DNA of 64,000 nt from Sphingopyxis sp. QXT-31 (GCF_001984035.1 NZ_CP019449.1:124001-188000), one strand, 5' to 3'. Counted from the first letter of the stretch, positions 17,837 through 26,188 are shown. The notes: a model not told the origin generated them from the letters alone. A program made the numbers and translations.

Positions 17837-18421
17837 TCACGCGAGCGCGCCCATGTCGAGCTCGGCGAGGTCGGGCACGCCCAGCGCGAAATGCGACGCG
17901 AGCAGCACGGCGCCGCCGTTCGCCCGATGGACAGCAATCGCCGCGACCAGCCGCGCCTGCGCCGCATCGTCCATCCCGTTGGCGGGCTCGTCGAGCAGCC
18001 AGATCGGCGCCCCGCTTGCGATCACGCGCACCATCGCGGCGCGCTTGCGCTGCCCGGTCGACAGCATCGCCACCGGCACTTCGGCGAGCGGGTGCAGCGC
18101 CATCGCCGCCATCGCGCGGTCGACCGTATGCCCGTCGACCGTGTCCACCCGCGCCCAGAAATCGAGCGCGCGGCGCAGCGGCAGTTCGGCGTCGAGCGCC
18201 GCCGCCTCGTCGATCAGCGCGGCGCGCCCGAAGCGCTCGACCGTCCCCGCCGCGGGCCGCAGCAGCCCCGCGACCAGCCGGATCAGGCTCGACTTGCCCG
18301 CGCCGTTGGGGCCGCGCAGCCACAGCGCCTCGCCGGGGGCCAGCGCGAGCGACAGCCCCTCGAACAGCAACCGGTCGCCGCGGATGCACGCCACCTGGTC
18401 CAGCCGCAGCAGCACGCTCAC
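17837..18421 (-). CDS. ccmA: Heme exporter ATP-binding protein CcmA
   Basis: 194 residues from GTG 18421, which overlaps the upstream stop (GTGA). Walker A is LRGPNGAGKSSLIR, the signature motif is the divergent LSTGQRKRAAMVR and Walker B is IWLLDEPANGMD, followed by the switch histidine in ASHF. It is the ABC ATPase of the CcmAB(C) machinery acting at the inner membrane. It is slightly shorter than E. coli CcmA (about 205). Confidence 0.94.
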   Translation of the reverse strand: MSVLLRLDQVACIRGDRLLFEGLSLALAPGEALWLRGPNGAGKSSLIRLVAGLLRPAAGTVERFGRAALIDEAAALDAELPLRRALDFWARVDTVDGHTVDRAMAAMALHPLAEVPVAMLSTGQRKRAAMVRVIASGAPIWLLDEPANGMDDAAQARLVAAIAVHRANGGAVLLASHFALGVPDLAELDMGALA

Positions 18422-18837
18422 ACCATATCTTCCAGCGCGTGCATATCGTCGTCGGAGAGGCCGAAATGATGGCCGAATTCGTGGATCAGCACATGGCGCA
18501 CCAGCCAGTCGAGCCGCTCGCTGCCCTCGATCCATTCGACCAGGATCGGGATGCGATAGAGGGTCACGCGGTCGGGCATGCCGCCGCTCGCGTCGATGCT
18601 GCGCTCGGTCAGCGGGCGCCCTTCGTAGAGGCCGGTGAGGTCATAGGGATGCTCGATGTCGAGCGACTTCAGCACCTCGTCCTCGGCGAATTCCTCGATC
18701 GCGATCACAACGCCGTTGAGGTGCGGCTTGAAAATCTCGGGCATCGTCTCGAACGCCGCCTCGGCCAGCGCGAACAGCGCGTCGGCGTCGGGGGCGGTGC
18801 CGGTCCAACCGGCGGCGAGGCTGCTCTTGTCGCTCAT
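18418..18837 (-). CDS. Metallopeptidase family protein (DUF1025 zincin-like)
   Basis: 139 residues with the zincin signature [13 protein letters not shown] (HExxHxxGxxD) near residue 120 and the family's conserved [10 protein letters not shown] and [12 protein letters not shown]. Members are small cytosolic zincins of unknown substrate. It is first in a minus-strand run with ccmA and ccmB. The divergent pterin dehydratase gene begins 53 bases away, so the promoters of both lie in that short gap. Confidence 0.9.
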   Translation of the reverse strand: MSDKSSLAAGWTGTAPDADALFALAEAAFETMPEIFKPHLNGVVIAIEEFAEDEVLKSLDIEHPYDLTGLYEGRPLTERSIDASGGMPDRVTLYRIPILVEWIEGSERLDWLVRHVLIHEFGHHFGLSDDDMHALEDMV

Positions 18838-18890
18838 CGCGCCCTTCCTTATGGGGAGTGTCGCGCCATTACCAGCGGGGAGACGAAGCG

Positions 18891-19178
18891 ATGGTCCGGA
18901 AACTCGACGACGAAGAACGCGCCGCGCTGCTCGTCCGCTTCCCCGACTGGACGCACGAGCCCCAGCGCGACGCGATCACCCGCCGCTTCAAATTCGACGA
19001 TTTCGCGCAGGCCTTTGGCTTCATGGCGAGCGTCGCGATCATCGCCGAAAAGATGGACCATCATCCCGAATGGTCGAACGTTTACAACCGGGTGGACATA
19101 TTGCTGACGACGCACGACGCCGATGGTTTGTCGGAAAGGGATGCGAAGCTGGCCGAGGCGATCGAGGGGTTGCTGTAG
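18891..19178 (+). CDS. phhB: 4a-hydroxytetrahydrobiopterin dehydratase
   Basis: 95 residues. The signature [20 protein letters not shown] contains the catalytic histidines, and [17 protein letters not shown] follows. It dehydrates 4a-hydroxy-tetrahydrobiopterin to recycle the cofactor of phenylalanine hydroxylase; no hydroxylase gene is present here. ATG 18891 follows GCGGGGAGACGAAGCG, which gives a usable ribosome binding site. Confidence 0.95.
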   Translation: MVRKLDDEERAALLVRFPDWTHEPQRDAITRRFKFDDFAQAFGFMASVAIIAEKMDHHPEWSNVYNRVDILLTTHDADGLSERDAKLAEAIEGLL

Positions 19179-19225
19179 GGAAGGGCGGGTTTCGGGGCGA
19201 GGGCAGTCAAGCCGGCCTACAAATC

Positions 19226-19305
19226 CCGTTCGTGTCGAGCGAAGTCGAGACACCCATCGGGAGCGCGTGCTTTCGGGGTGTCTCGACTTCGCTCGACACG
19301 AACGG
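19226..19305. repeat. Perfect 29-bp inverted repeat (family 3, copy 1)
   Basis: The arms 19226-19254 and 19277-19305 are exactly complementary over 29 bases (beginning CCGTTCGTGTCGAGCGAAGT) with a 22-base spacer. A second member lies at 56789-56862. It may act as a terminator for the pterin dehydratase gene, but no T-run follows. Confidence 0.93.
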
Positions 19306-19410
19306 AAATAGAGTATGGTCTGGAAACCACCCCCATTCCCGCCTCCGCGACCGTCCCGCTTGCCTTCTCCCCCATCCCGTTTCACAAGCAACCAAAACAG
19401 GGGAGCCCGA

Positions 19411-20808
19411 ATGACCGACAGCCTGCTGCGCCGTAAAACCATCGTTCTGGAGAAGCAGGAAGGACAGGCGCTCGCGCGCACGCTGGGCTGGCCGCATCTC
19501 GTGGCGCTCGGGGTCGGGGCGATCGTCGGCACCGGCATCCTGACGCTGATCGGCGTCGGCGCCGACAAGGCGGGGCCCGCGGTGATTCTGTCCTTCGCGG
19601 TCGCGGGGCTGATCTGCGCCTGCGCCGCGCTCGCCTATGCCGAGATGGCGACGATGATCCCCGCCTCGGGCAGCGCGTACACCTACAGCTACGTCGTCAT
19701 CGGCGAGCTCATCGCGTGGATCGTCGGCTGGAGCCTGATCCTCGAATATTCGCTGGTGGTCAGCGCGGTCGCGGTCGGCTGGTCGGGCTATGCCGCGCCC
19801 TTGCTCGAGGCGTCGCTCGGCGTCCCGATGGCGCTGATGCAGGGTCCTGAGCTTGGCGGCATTGTCAACCTGCCGGCGATCGCGATCATCGCCATCGTCG
19901 CGGGCATGCTGCTGTTCGGCACGCGCGAGAGCGCGACGGTCAACGCGATCCTGGTGATCGTCAAGATCATCGCGCTTGGCGTGTTCGTCGCGGTCGCGCT
20001 GCCCGCCTTCGACGCCGCCAATCTCGAGCCCTTCAGCCCCTATGGCTTCGCCAAGCATATCGGCCCCGACAGGGTCGAGCGCGGGGTGATGGCCGCGGCG
20101 GCGATCATCTTCTTCGCCTTCTATGGCTTCGACGCGATCGCCACCGCGGCCGAGGAAGCGAAGGATCCCGACCGCGACCTCAAGATCGGGATCGTCGGAT
20201 CGATGTTCGTCTGCGTGCTCATCTACATCGCGGTCGCGGTCGCCGCGGTCGGTGCGATTTCGTACAGCAAATTCGCCAACAGCCCCGAGCCGCTCGCGCT
20301 GATCCTGCGCGATCTCGGCAGCCCCACGGCGGCCTATTATCTCGGCGTGTCGGCGGTGATCGCGCTGCCGACCGTCATCCTCGCCTTCTTTTATGGCCAG
20401 AGCCGCATCTTTTTCACCATGGCGCGCGACGGGCTGCTGCCGAAGTCGCTCGCCGCATTGTCGCCGCGCGGTACCCCGGTGCGCATCACCATCTTCACCG
20501 CGCTCGTCGTGGCGGTGCTCGCAGGCTTCATCCCGCTCGACGAGCTGGCGGCGTTGGCAAACGCAGGGACGCTCGCGGCCTTCACCGCGGTGTCGATATG
20601 CATGCTGATCATGCGCCGCCGCGCGCCCGACGCCCTGCGCACCTTCCGCACGCCGCTGCCGTGGGTGGTCGGCGGCATCGCGGTGCTCGGCTGTATCTAT
20701 CTCTTCGTCAGCCTGCCCGCGCAGACGCAGATCTGGTTCGGCATCTGGAACGTCGCCGGGCTCGCGGTCTATTTCCTCTATGCGCGGCGGAACGCGGTCG
20801 CCGGCTGA
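19411..20808 (+). CDS. APC family amino acid permease (cationic amino acid transporter-like)
   Basis: 465 residues and twelve predicted helices. The helix-1 unwound motif GVGAIVGTGILTLIG and AYAEMATMIPASGSAYTYSY are characteristic of the APC superfamily, and FFAFYGFDAIATAAEEAKDP is the helix-6 region seen in the CAT/YfnA branch. It most likely imports amino acids across the inner membrane; the exact substrate is unknown. The N-terminal cytosolic segment RRKTIVLEKQEG is typical of the branch. GGGGAG precedes ATG 19411. Confidence 0.92.
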   Translation: MTDSLLRRKTIVLEKQEGQALARTLGWPHLVALGVGAIVGTGILTLIGVGADKAGPAVILSFAVAGLICACAALAYAEMATMIPASGSAYTYSYVVIGELIAWIVGWSLILEYSLVVSAVAVGWSGYAAPLLEASLGVPMALMQGPELGGIVNLPAIAIIAIVAGMLLFGTRESATVNAILVIVKIIALGVFVAVALPAFDAANLEPFSPYGFAKHIGPDRVERGVMAAAAIIFFAFYGFDAIATAAEEAKDPDRDLKIGIVGSMFVCVLIYIAVAVAAVGAISYSKFANSPEPLALILRDLGSPTAAYYLGVSAVIALPTVILAFFYGQSRIFFTMARDGLLPKSLAALSPRGTPVRITIFTALVVAVLAGFIPLDELAALANAGTLAAFTAVSICMLIMRRRAPDALRTFRTPLPWVVGGIAVLGCIYLFVSLPAQTQIWFGIWNVAGLAVYFLYARRNAVAG

Positions 20809-21129
20809 TCAGTCGAACAGCTCGCTCAGGAAGCTCTTGTATTTCTTCTTGTGCGGCTTGCCGTAAGTGCGGTCGTCATAGCCGCGTTCGCCGCCGCGAT
20901 AGTCCTGCTCGCGATATTGCGGCTGAGGCGGCGGCGGAGCCGCCTGCGGACGCGGGGCCGGTGCCGGGGCGCTGGCGCCCTCGCTGCGCTCGATGATCTT
21001 GTCGAGTTCGCCGCGGTCGAGCCAGACGCCGCGGCACTGCGGGCAATAGTCGATCTCGATTCCCTGCCGTTCGGACATCGTCAGATTTACGCGGCAGGTC
21101 GGGCAAAGCAGCCCCTGGGCATCGGACAC
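20809..21129 (-). CDS. TFIIB-type zinc ribbon protein (zf-TFIIB)
   Basis: 106 residues. The zinc ribbon CPTCRVNLTM...DYCPQCRGVWLDRGELDKI is the whole recognisable domain. It is followed by a Pro/Gln/Ala-rich linker and a Tyr/Arg/Lys-rich tail ending in KKKYKSFLSELFD. I choose GTG 21129 because AAAGGA lies six bases upstream; an ATG at 21144 would add five residues but would make that AAAGGA coding. Function unknown; it is convergent with the permease gene. Confidence 0.85.
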   Translation of the reverse strand: MSDAQGLLCPTCRVNLTMSERQGIEIDYCPQCRGVWLDRGELDKIIERSEGASAPAPAPRPQAAPPPPQPQYREQDYRGGERGYDDRTYGKPHKKKYKSFLSELFD

Positions 21130-21203
21130 GGATTTTCCTTTCATGCAGAGAGCGGCCGAAACCGCCACTGCGCATCGAACGCTCGCAGCAACATCGCGTT
21201 CCC

Positions 21204-21251
21204 GAAAAGCAAAAGCCCCGCTGCCGCCCCGGGGAGAAGCGGCAGCGGGGC
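21204..21251 (-). terminator. Strong hairpin terminator after the XRE gene
   Basis: GCCCCGCTGCCGC (21215-21227) pairs perfectly with GCGGCAGCGGGGC (21239-21251). Read on the minus strand the stem is followed by TTTTGCTTTT, matching an intrinsic terminator for the DUF2975-XRE transcript. Confidence 0.8.
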
Positions 21252-21272
21252 CAGTCGGGCGCCGCGCTGTGT

Positions 21273-21482
21273 TCAGCTGTCGGCTTCGAAGGCCAGCAAG
21301 TCGCCGGGCTGGCATTCGAGTTCGGTGCAGATCGCCTCGAGCGTCGAAAAGCGCATCGCCTTGGCCTTGCCCGTCTTGAGGATCGAGAGGTTCGCCAGCG
21401 TGATGCCGATGCGGTCGGAGAGGTCGGTCAGCGTCATCCGCTTCGCGTGAAGCAGGTCGTCGAGTTTTACCACGATCGCCAT
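21273..21482 (-). CDS. XRE family regulator (YozG-type Cro/C1 HTH)
   Basis: 69 residues, essentially one HTH domain: MTLTDLSDRIGITLANLSIL (helix-turn-helix) then RFSTLEAICTELECQPGDLL. Small regulators of this type are commonly paired with DUF2975 membrane proteins, as here: the start overlaps the DUF2975 stop by one base (TGATG). Four TATCG-N5-CGATA sites in front of the pair are its likely operators, so I infer autoregulation. Confidence 0.93.
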   Translation of the reverse strand: MAIVVKLDDLLHAKRMTLTDLSDRIGITLANLSILKTGKAKAMRFSTLEAICTELECQPGDLLAFEADS

Positions 21483-22006
21483 CACACCGTCCCCTCGAGC
21501 TCGTCGCGCATCGCGGTGCCGCGCTCGAATACCGCGGCGAGGACGAAGGCGAGCAGGATCGCGAGGATGCTCTGCAGGTTGATACCGCCCATGTCGGCGA
21601 ACTGGCTCGTCGACACCGCGATGCTCCGCGCGATCGATCCGAGCGGCAGTGCGAGCAACTGCACTGCGACCAGCGCCCAGCCGATATGGCGCAGCCGCGC
21701 GGCGTTGGCGGGGATGAAGGGATCGCTCGCCGCGCTGGCGACCAGCGCCTGCAGCTTGCGGATGATGTAGACCGCCACCGCTAGCACTGCGGCGAGGACA
21801 GCGAGCAGCGCGAAGAGTTGCGGTCGGATGTTCGCGGCGTCGAGGAAGACCTGGCTGTTCTTCGCCTCGACCGCGATCTCGGGCCACATGACCGCGAGCG
21901 CGCCGGCCGAGCCGATGACGACCAGGAAGGCCGCGGCGATCAGCGCGAGCATCAGCCACAACAGCGCGCGGGTGACGCCGAGCAGCGTTTTATGGTCTTC
22001 AGGCAT
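21482..22006 (-). CDS. DUF2975 membrane protein
   Basis: 174 residues with four hydrophobic helices (about residues 12-40, 63-82, 108-130 and 145-162). The plan and the downstream YozG-like XRE gene mark it as DUF2975, a family of unknown function. The pair may be a membrane sensor with its cognate regulator. One candidate operator overlaps its start codon at 22006. Confidence 0.88.
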   Translation of the reverse strand: MPEDHKTLLGVTRALLWLMLALIAAAFLVVIGSAGALAVMWPEIAVEAKNSQVFLDAANIRPQLFALLAVLAAVLAVAVYIIRKLQALVASAASDPFIPANAARLRHIGWALVAVQLLALPLGSIARSIAVSTSQFADMGGINLQSILAILLAFVLAAVFERGTAMRDELEGTV

Positions 22007-22089
22007 GTCGTTCTCCGATAGGGTTGTTATCGAAGAACGATATAGCCGCGGATTTCCATATCGTCAATCGATAATATCGAGAAACGATA
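22006..22089. promoter_or_regulatory. Four-copy operator array TATCG-N5-CGATA
   Basis: Perfect copies lie at 22028-22042, 22059-22073 and 22075-22089. A fourth at 22006-22020 has TGTCG in the left half and overlaps the DUF2975 start codon. Centre spacings are about 22, 31 and 16 bp. The region is AT-rich against its surroundings and lies exactly in the promoter position of the DUF2975-XRE pair. Confidence 0.8.
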
Positions 22090-22125
22090 ATACGTCGTCG
22101 GGGAGCGGCGGCGAGGCCATAAACA

Positions 22126-22213
22126 CCGTTCGCCCTGAGCTTGTCGAAGGGCCGCTCTTTCTTGAGGCGTCAAAGAGAAGAGCGGTGCTTCGACAAGCTC
22201 AGCACGAACGGGT
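22126..22213. repeat. Palindromic repeat (family 2, copy 2)
   Basis: CTGAGCTTGTCGAAG and CTTCGACAAGCTCAG arms again, with CCGTTCG at one end and CGAACGG at the other. It is the inverted counterpart of the element between ccmA and ccmB, 4.4 kb away. Confidence 0.9.
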
Positions 22214-22221
22214 TTGGAAAC

Positions 22222-22551
22222 TTAGCCCGCCGACCAATCGAAGCCGAGCGGCGCCTCGCGGAACGCAAAGCGGTCGAGGTGGCGCGCGACGACGCCCTTC
22301 ATCGCCTCGACATGCTCCGCGCTGCTGGCCTCGATCCGCACCGTCAGCGCCGCGGCGCCGGCATCGAAGGTCACCAGCGCGTCACCCGCCCAGGTCGCGC
22401 CGCGCGCGTCCTTGGGAAAGGTCACGGTGCCGTGCTCGGGGGTGAACTCGACCTTCAGATTATGCTGCCAATGCTTGCACAGCTGCTGGAGATATTTGCT
22501 GGCGTGCGTGGTCGGGACGCGGGCGATCGCGCCAAATGGGGCAGGGCTCAT
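22222..22551 (-). CDS. DUF2218 domain-containing protein
   Basis: 109 residues filling one DUF2218 domain: ASKYLQQLCKHWQHNLKVEF at the N-terminus, then VTFPKDARGATWAGDALVTF and AMKGVVARHLDRFAFRE. The family is uncharacterised and often found with metal- or siderophore-related genes. Its start overlaps the PadR stop (ATGA), so it is the second gene of a PadR operon. Confidence 0.88.
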   Translation of the reverse strand: MSPAPFGAIARVPTTHASKYLQQLCKHWQHNLKVEFTPEHGTVTFPKDARGATWAGDALVTFDAGAAALTVRIEASSAEHVEAMKGVVARHLDRFAFREAPLGFDWSAG

Positions 22552-23159
22552 GCCAGCCGCTCGATCTTCTGCGCCGCCTCGTCGATCAGCGCGACGATCT
22601 CGTGCAATTGCGTCTCATCGAGGTCGCGGTCGCCCAAGCGATTGACCAGCACGGCGCGCAAATTGCCCATCGCGCGGCGCACCGACGCGCTGTCGGTGCG
22701 CTGGCGTTCGTCGCCGACCGCCAACAGCCGCGCGATCAGCGCCTCGGCGAGTTCGGCATTCGCGTCGAGCTCGGCCTGGCCCTCGGCGGTGATCGCGAAC
22801 AGCTTCTTCGCGCCGTCGCTGTGCTGCGCCGCGATCTGCCCCATGTCGCCCAGCAGGGTGAGGGTGGGATAGATGACGCCGGGGCTCGGCGCATAGGCGC
22901 CGCCGGTCAGCTCCTCGATCCGGCGAATCAGATCATAGCCGTGGCGCGGCTCGTCGGCGATCAGCTTGAGCAGCACGAGCCGCAGCTCGCCGCTGTCGAA
23001 CATCCGCCGCCGCGATCCGCGGCCCTCGTCGTCGTCGCGGTGGCCGCGGCCAGGCCCGCGCCCGAACCGGCCGCCGCCGAAACCATGACCGCGTCCGCCG
23101 CGATGCATGCCGTGGCGCTTGCCGCAGCCGTGCCCGCTCATATGTCCGTAAAAATGCAT
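22548..23159 (-). CDS. PadR family transcriptional regulator with Gly/His-rich N-terminus
   Basis: 203 residues. After a Gly/His/Arg-rich head (about residues 1-52; repeated H, G and R with a few Cys) comes the PadR winged helix: SGELRLVLLKLIADEPRHGY, then GVIYPTLTLLGDMGQI and KLFAITAEGQAEL. A helical dimerisation region ends the protein. The start ATG 23159 has AAGGAACG upstream. The His-rich head could bind metal; that is inference. A perfect 14-bp palindrome at 23193-23206 in its promoter region is the likely operator. Confidence 0.92.
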   Translation of the reverse strand: MHFYGHMSGHGCGKRHGMHRGGRGHGFGGGRFGRGPGRGHRDDDEGRGSRRRMFDSGELRLVLLKLIADEPRHGYDLIRRIEELTGGAYAPSPGVIYPTLTLLGDMGQIAAQHSDGAKKLFAITAEGQAELDANAELAEALIARLLAVGDERQRTDSASVRRAMGNLRAVLVNRLGDRDLDETQLHEIVALIDEAAQKIERLA

Positions 23160-23192
23160 CTTATCGTTCCTTAGAGTGGTTCTTGATAGCTC

Positions 23193-23206
23193 TAAGATAT
23201 ATCTTA
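23193..23206. promoter_or_regulatory. PadR operator candidate, 14-bp perfect palindrome
   Basis: TAAGATATATCTTA is self-complementary over all 14 bases. It lies 34 bases upstream of the padR start codon in an AT-rich patch, the usual place for an autoregulatory PadR site. Confidence 0.7.
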
Positions 23207-23282
23207 ATGAGAAATGCGCAAGAGGCTGAGCGAAAAAGCGCGATCGGTGCATCGGAGGCCGCGCGGCCCGCCCGAAGTGTGC

Positions 23283-23486
23283 CTAAAGGCCGTCTTCCTC
23301 GGCGAGCGTCAGCAGCCGCTGCCAATGCCGCCGGTCGCGCGCGTTGAGGCCGCGGTCGCCCGCGCGCCGTTCCAGTTCGGGGCGCGTGTTGTCGCCATGT
23401 TTCAGGCGCATCTGCTGCAACGCGTCGAGATCGTCCGCCAGCCGCGCCGCAGCACGGCGACCGCCGAACAAATTCGAAAATGGCAA
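23283..23486 (-). CDS. Small charged protein, unknown
   Basis: 67 residues from TTG 23486. The choice rests on GAGGAGGG four bases upstream, a very strong ribosome binding site; an extension to 23516 has none. The sequence is Arg/Leu/Asp-rich and helical (ADDLDALQQMRLKHGDN, RDRRHWQRLLTLAEEDGL), with no membrane segment. I do not recognise a family. Confidence 0.6.
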   Translation of the reverse strand: MPFSNLFGGRRAAARLADDLDALQQMRLKHGDNTRPELERRAGDRGLNARDRRHWQRLLTLAEEDGL

Positions 23487-23635
23487 GAATCCCTCCTCAA
23501 ATGCCGGTCGATGCAAGGGGGGAACGCATCCAATATTCGCAACCTAACAGATTCGTCGCACCCTGTCAGGACCGTTCTGCCTGTGAAGTCATGCCGTCGC
23601 GGCACAATTTTCGGCGTTTTTCCGCCGATTGCGGC

Positions 23636-23948
23636 TTGACTTCGCCGGTCCCGCCGCTATTGGCGACCCCGCATTGCCAAGGATCCGAATTTTCTCGGGG
23701 CCGCGGCAATTCCGTCCGAGACAGTTGGTGAAGGGAATATGCCCTTCTTAATTTCCAGCCGAGACGGGGAAAAGTCTTTATCGGTCGCCCGCCTGCATGT
23801 CAGGCGCCAGCGGCTTGACCGACCCCATCGGACATCGTTGCGTACCGGCAGGCGAGCCTTGGCTCGCCCCGGCCTGTGCGTGTTTTAGCCGCCCGGCGGC
23901 GTATGCGTTCCGGCGCGTACGGTTCCGGGCACAGAGTGGAGTATAGGC
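23636..23948 (+). promoter_or_regulatory. rplJ promoter and long leader
   Basis: TTGACT (23636-23641) with a poor -10 (TATTGG, from 23658) is followed by about 290 untranslated bases rich in self-complementary stretches, such as GGCGAGCCTTGGCTCGCC. A long structured leader before rplJ fits L10-mediated autoregulation seen elsewhere. The exact L10-binding structure was not identified, and no gene is visible between 23487 and 23948. Confidence 0.4.
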
Positions 23949-24464
23949 ATGGATCGTACGGAAAAGGCCGAAGCCGTATCCTCGCTGAACGCTACGCTGG
24001 GATCAGCTGCTGCTGTTGTGGTCGTCCGCAACCTCGGCATGACCGTCGCTCAGTCGACGGTGCTGCGCCAGCAGATGCGCGACGCAGGGGCCGACTTTCG
24101 CGTCACGAAGAACCGTCTTGCCAAAATCGCGCTCGATGGCACGTCCTACACCGGTATCGGCGACCTGCTGACCGGTCCCACCGCGCTTGCAACCTCGACC
24201 GATCCGGTCGCGGCGGCCAAGATCGCGGTGGAGTTTGCCAAGACCAACGACAAGCTTGAAATCGTTGGTGGCGGCATGGGCGACGTGGTCCTCGACGTTG
24301 ATGGCGTGAAGGCGCTGGCTTCGCTTCCCTCGCTCGACGAGCTGCGCGCCAAGATCATCGGTCTGGTGCAGGCTCCGGCCACCAATGTTGCGCAGATTGC
24401 CGCAGCCCCGGCGGGCCAGTTGGCGCGGGTCTTTGGCGCATATGCCGCCAAAGAAGCAGCGTGA
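23949..24464 (+). CDS. rplJ: 50S ribosomal protein L10
   Basis: 171 residues, normal length. It starts [20 protein letters not shown] with conserved [20 protein letters not shown] and [16 protein letters not shown]. The C-terminal helix that carries the L12 dimers is present ([20 protein letters not shown]). L10 anchors the L7/L12 stalk and represses its own mRNA in other bacteria. rplL follows after 59 bases. Confidence 0.97.
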   Translation: MDRTEKAEAVSSLNATLGSAAAVVVVRNLGMTVAQSTVLRQQMRDAGADFRVTKNRLAKIALDGTSYTGIGDLLTGPTALATSTDPVAAAKIAVEFAKTNDKLEIVGGGMGDVVLDVDGVKALASLPSLDELRAKIIGLVQAPATNVAQIAAAPAGQLARVFGAYAAKEAA

Positions 24465-24523
24465 TTTTGAACTGAACCCTTGAAACTACTGCCGGGATAT
24501 CCCGGTTCTGATGGAGAATGAAC

Positions 24524-24895
24524 ATGGCTGATCTTGCAAAGATCGTTGAAGAACTGTCGACCCTGACCGTCCTCGAAGCGGCTGACCTGTCGAAGATGCT
24601 CGAAGAAAAGTGGGGCGTTTCGGCCGCCGCTGCTGTTGCTGCCGCTCCGGCCGCTGCCGCTGCCGGTCCGGCTGCCGAAGAGCAGACCGAATTCGACGTC
24701 ATCCTGACCGGTGACGGCGGCAACAAGATCAACGCGATCAAGGAAGTCCGCGCGATCACCGGCCTGGGCCTCGGCGAAGCCAAGGCGCTCGTCGAGAGCG
24801 CGCCGAAGGCGATCAAGGAAGGCGTCAACAAGGCCGAAGCCGAGGAGCTCAAGAAGCGTCTCGAAGCAGCCGGCGCGACCGTCGAACTGAAGTAA
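24524..24895 (+). CDS. rplL: 50S ribosomal protein L7/L12
   Basis: 123 residues. The N-terminal dimer domain [20 protein letters not shown] is joined by an Ala/Pro hinge to the C-terminal domain with [21 protein letters not shown] start at ATG 24524 because GGAG lies seven bases upstream; ATG 24518 is too close to it. rpoB, the common next gene, is absent; a terminator follows directly. Confidence 0.97.
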   Translation: MADLAKIVEELSTLTVLEAADLSKMLEEKWGVSAAAAVAAAPAAAAAGPAAEEQTEFDVILTGDGGNKINAIKEVRAITGLGLGEAKALVESAPKAIKEGVNKAEAEELKKRLEAAGATVELK

Positions 24896-24940
24896 TCGGT
24901 TCAGGGGTTCTCGCCGGTCCGCCGGCGGGATCCGACGCAA

Positions 24941-24974
24941 AAAAAGGGCGGTGCCGCGAGGCACCGCCCTTTTT
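24941..24974. terminator. Bidirectional terminator between rplL and the opposing gene
   Basis: AAAAAGGGCGGTGCC (24941-24955) pairs with GGCACCGCCCTTTTT (24960-24974) around the loop GCGA. There is a T-run on each strand, so it can stop rplL transcripts and those of the convergent gene ending at 24996. Confidence 0.93.
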
Positions 24975-24995
24975 CATGCCCGAAGGCCAGCCCGT

Positions 24996-26057
24996 TTATT
25001 TGCGGGCGAAATCCGGACGGCGGAAGCCGTGCGACAGGCCGCGCTGTACCGGTTCGGGGCGGCGCACATCCTGCTGCGCGGGGACGGCGGGCGCCGGGCG
25101 CTGGGCGATTTCCCAAGCGCTGACGGGCTGGCGAGCGGGCTCGCTCGCCACCGGCTGCTCGCCGGCGAGCGTGGCTTCGTAGGCGACGCGTTCCTTGCGA
25201 TCGAGGAAGCGCGCGCGCTTCAGGCGCTTCGACAGCGTCGCAAAGGGATTGTCGGCGGTCGGACCGACCAGCGCCATCGCCTCGTGCCGCCCCATGCTGC
25301 CGCTCGGCGCGGCGGCAAAGCTTGGCGTCGTGCGGCGCACTGGCTCCTCGACGGGGGCCGGGGCGGGGATCGGCTCGGGGTTGACCATCGGCTCGGCTTC
25401 GCGCGCCACGACCGGGGCTGCGGCAGGCGCAGTCGGCACCCATTCGGTCTCGGCAGCGGTCTTGCGGAATTCCCACGCATCGGCGGCAACCGCGTGGCGA
25501 CGACGACGGGCAAAGGTCAGGCCGACACCGCCTGCGAGCAGCAGCGCGGCGGCACCGCCGACGATCTCCCAGGGGAAGCCGTCGCTGGGAGCGGCAGCTT
25601 CGGTCGTGACCGCGGTGGGTGCCGGATCGACGACGGGAGCGACGGGCGCGACTTCGGCGGCCGGGAGTGCACTCGCGGCTGCGGCGGTCGCGGCGACAGG
25701 CGCCGCCTCAACGGGAGCCGGAGCGGCGGGTGCGGTGCGTTCGGCAGCGGCAACACGCGGCGCGGCCTTTGGCGCGGGACGTGCCGCAGCCTTGGCGGCG
25801 GGGCGCGGCTCGGACTGCGCGACCGGCGCGGCGGGAAGGTCCAGCGGAACGCGGATCACCGGCGCGGGGGCCGGAGCCGGGGCGGCGACCGGGCTGGTCG
25901 TCGTCGGCACCGTCGGCGCGACGGGTGGGGCCATCACGGTCGGCGGCGCGGGTTCTGCCACGGGCGCGGTCTGCGCCAGCGCGGCGGGGGTGGAGAGGGC
26001 CAGAAACGCGGCAATCGCGCTTGCGGCGGGGCGGGAGAGGGTCGGTTTCTTCGTCAT
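24996..26057 (-). CDS. Pro/Ala-rich exported protein with one transmembrane helix
   Basis: 353 residues. It starts with a signal peptide (SAIAAFLALSTPAALAQ). A low-complexity Pro/Ala/Val/Thr region follows to about residue 150. Next comes a hydrophobic helix with a basic stop-transfer end (EIVGGAAALLLAGGVGLTFA, then RRRRH). A cytoplasmic tail contains NPFATLSKRLKRARFLDRKE. Topology is therefore N-out, C-in if the signal is cleaved. It resembles the family of exported Ala/Pro-rich proteins found next to ribosomal genes in sphingomonads, but no function is known to me. Confidence 0.75.
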   Translation of the reverse strand: MTKKPTLSRPAASAIAAFLALSTPAALAQTAPVAEPAPPTVMAPPVAPTVPTTTSPVAAPAPAPAPVIRVPLDLPAAPVAQSEPRPAAKAAARPAPKAAPRVAAAERTAPAAPAPVEAAPVAATAAAASALPAAEVAPVAPVVDPAPTAVTTEAAAPSDGFPWEIVGGAAALLLAGGVGLTFARRRRHAVAADAWEFRKTAAETEWVPTAPAAAPVVAREAEPMVNPEPIPAPAPVEEPVRRTTPSFAAAPSGSMGRHEAMALVGPTADNPFATLSKRLKRARFLDRKERVAYEATLAGEQPVASEPARQPVSAWEIAQRPAPAVPAQQDVRRPEPVQRGLSHGFRRPDFARK

Positions 26058-26188
26058 AGTAACCAAGCAACGAGCGCGCCCGCGAAAGCGCTGCCCGAAA
26101 GGTCCCATTTTCACGGCGAACCGTGGCGCCGCATCGGCGTGACGAAGAATCGGGCGCGCTTTGTCGCGTCCCGCGGTCGCCTTCGCGT

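Noticed and set aside
17733..22213. Family 2 repeats considered as CRISPR or as a small array
   Set aside because: Only two copies, in opposite orientation and 4.4 kb apart, with no spacers or cas genes.
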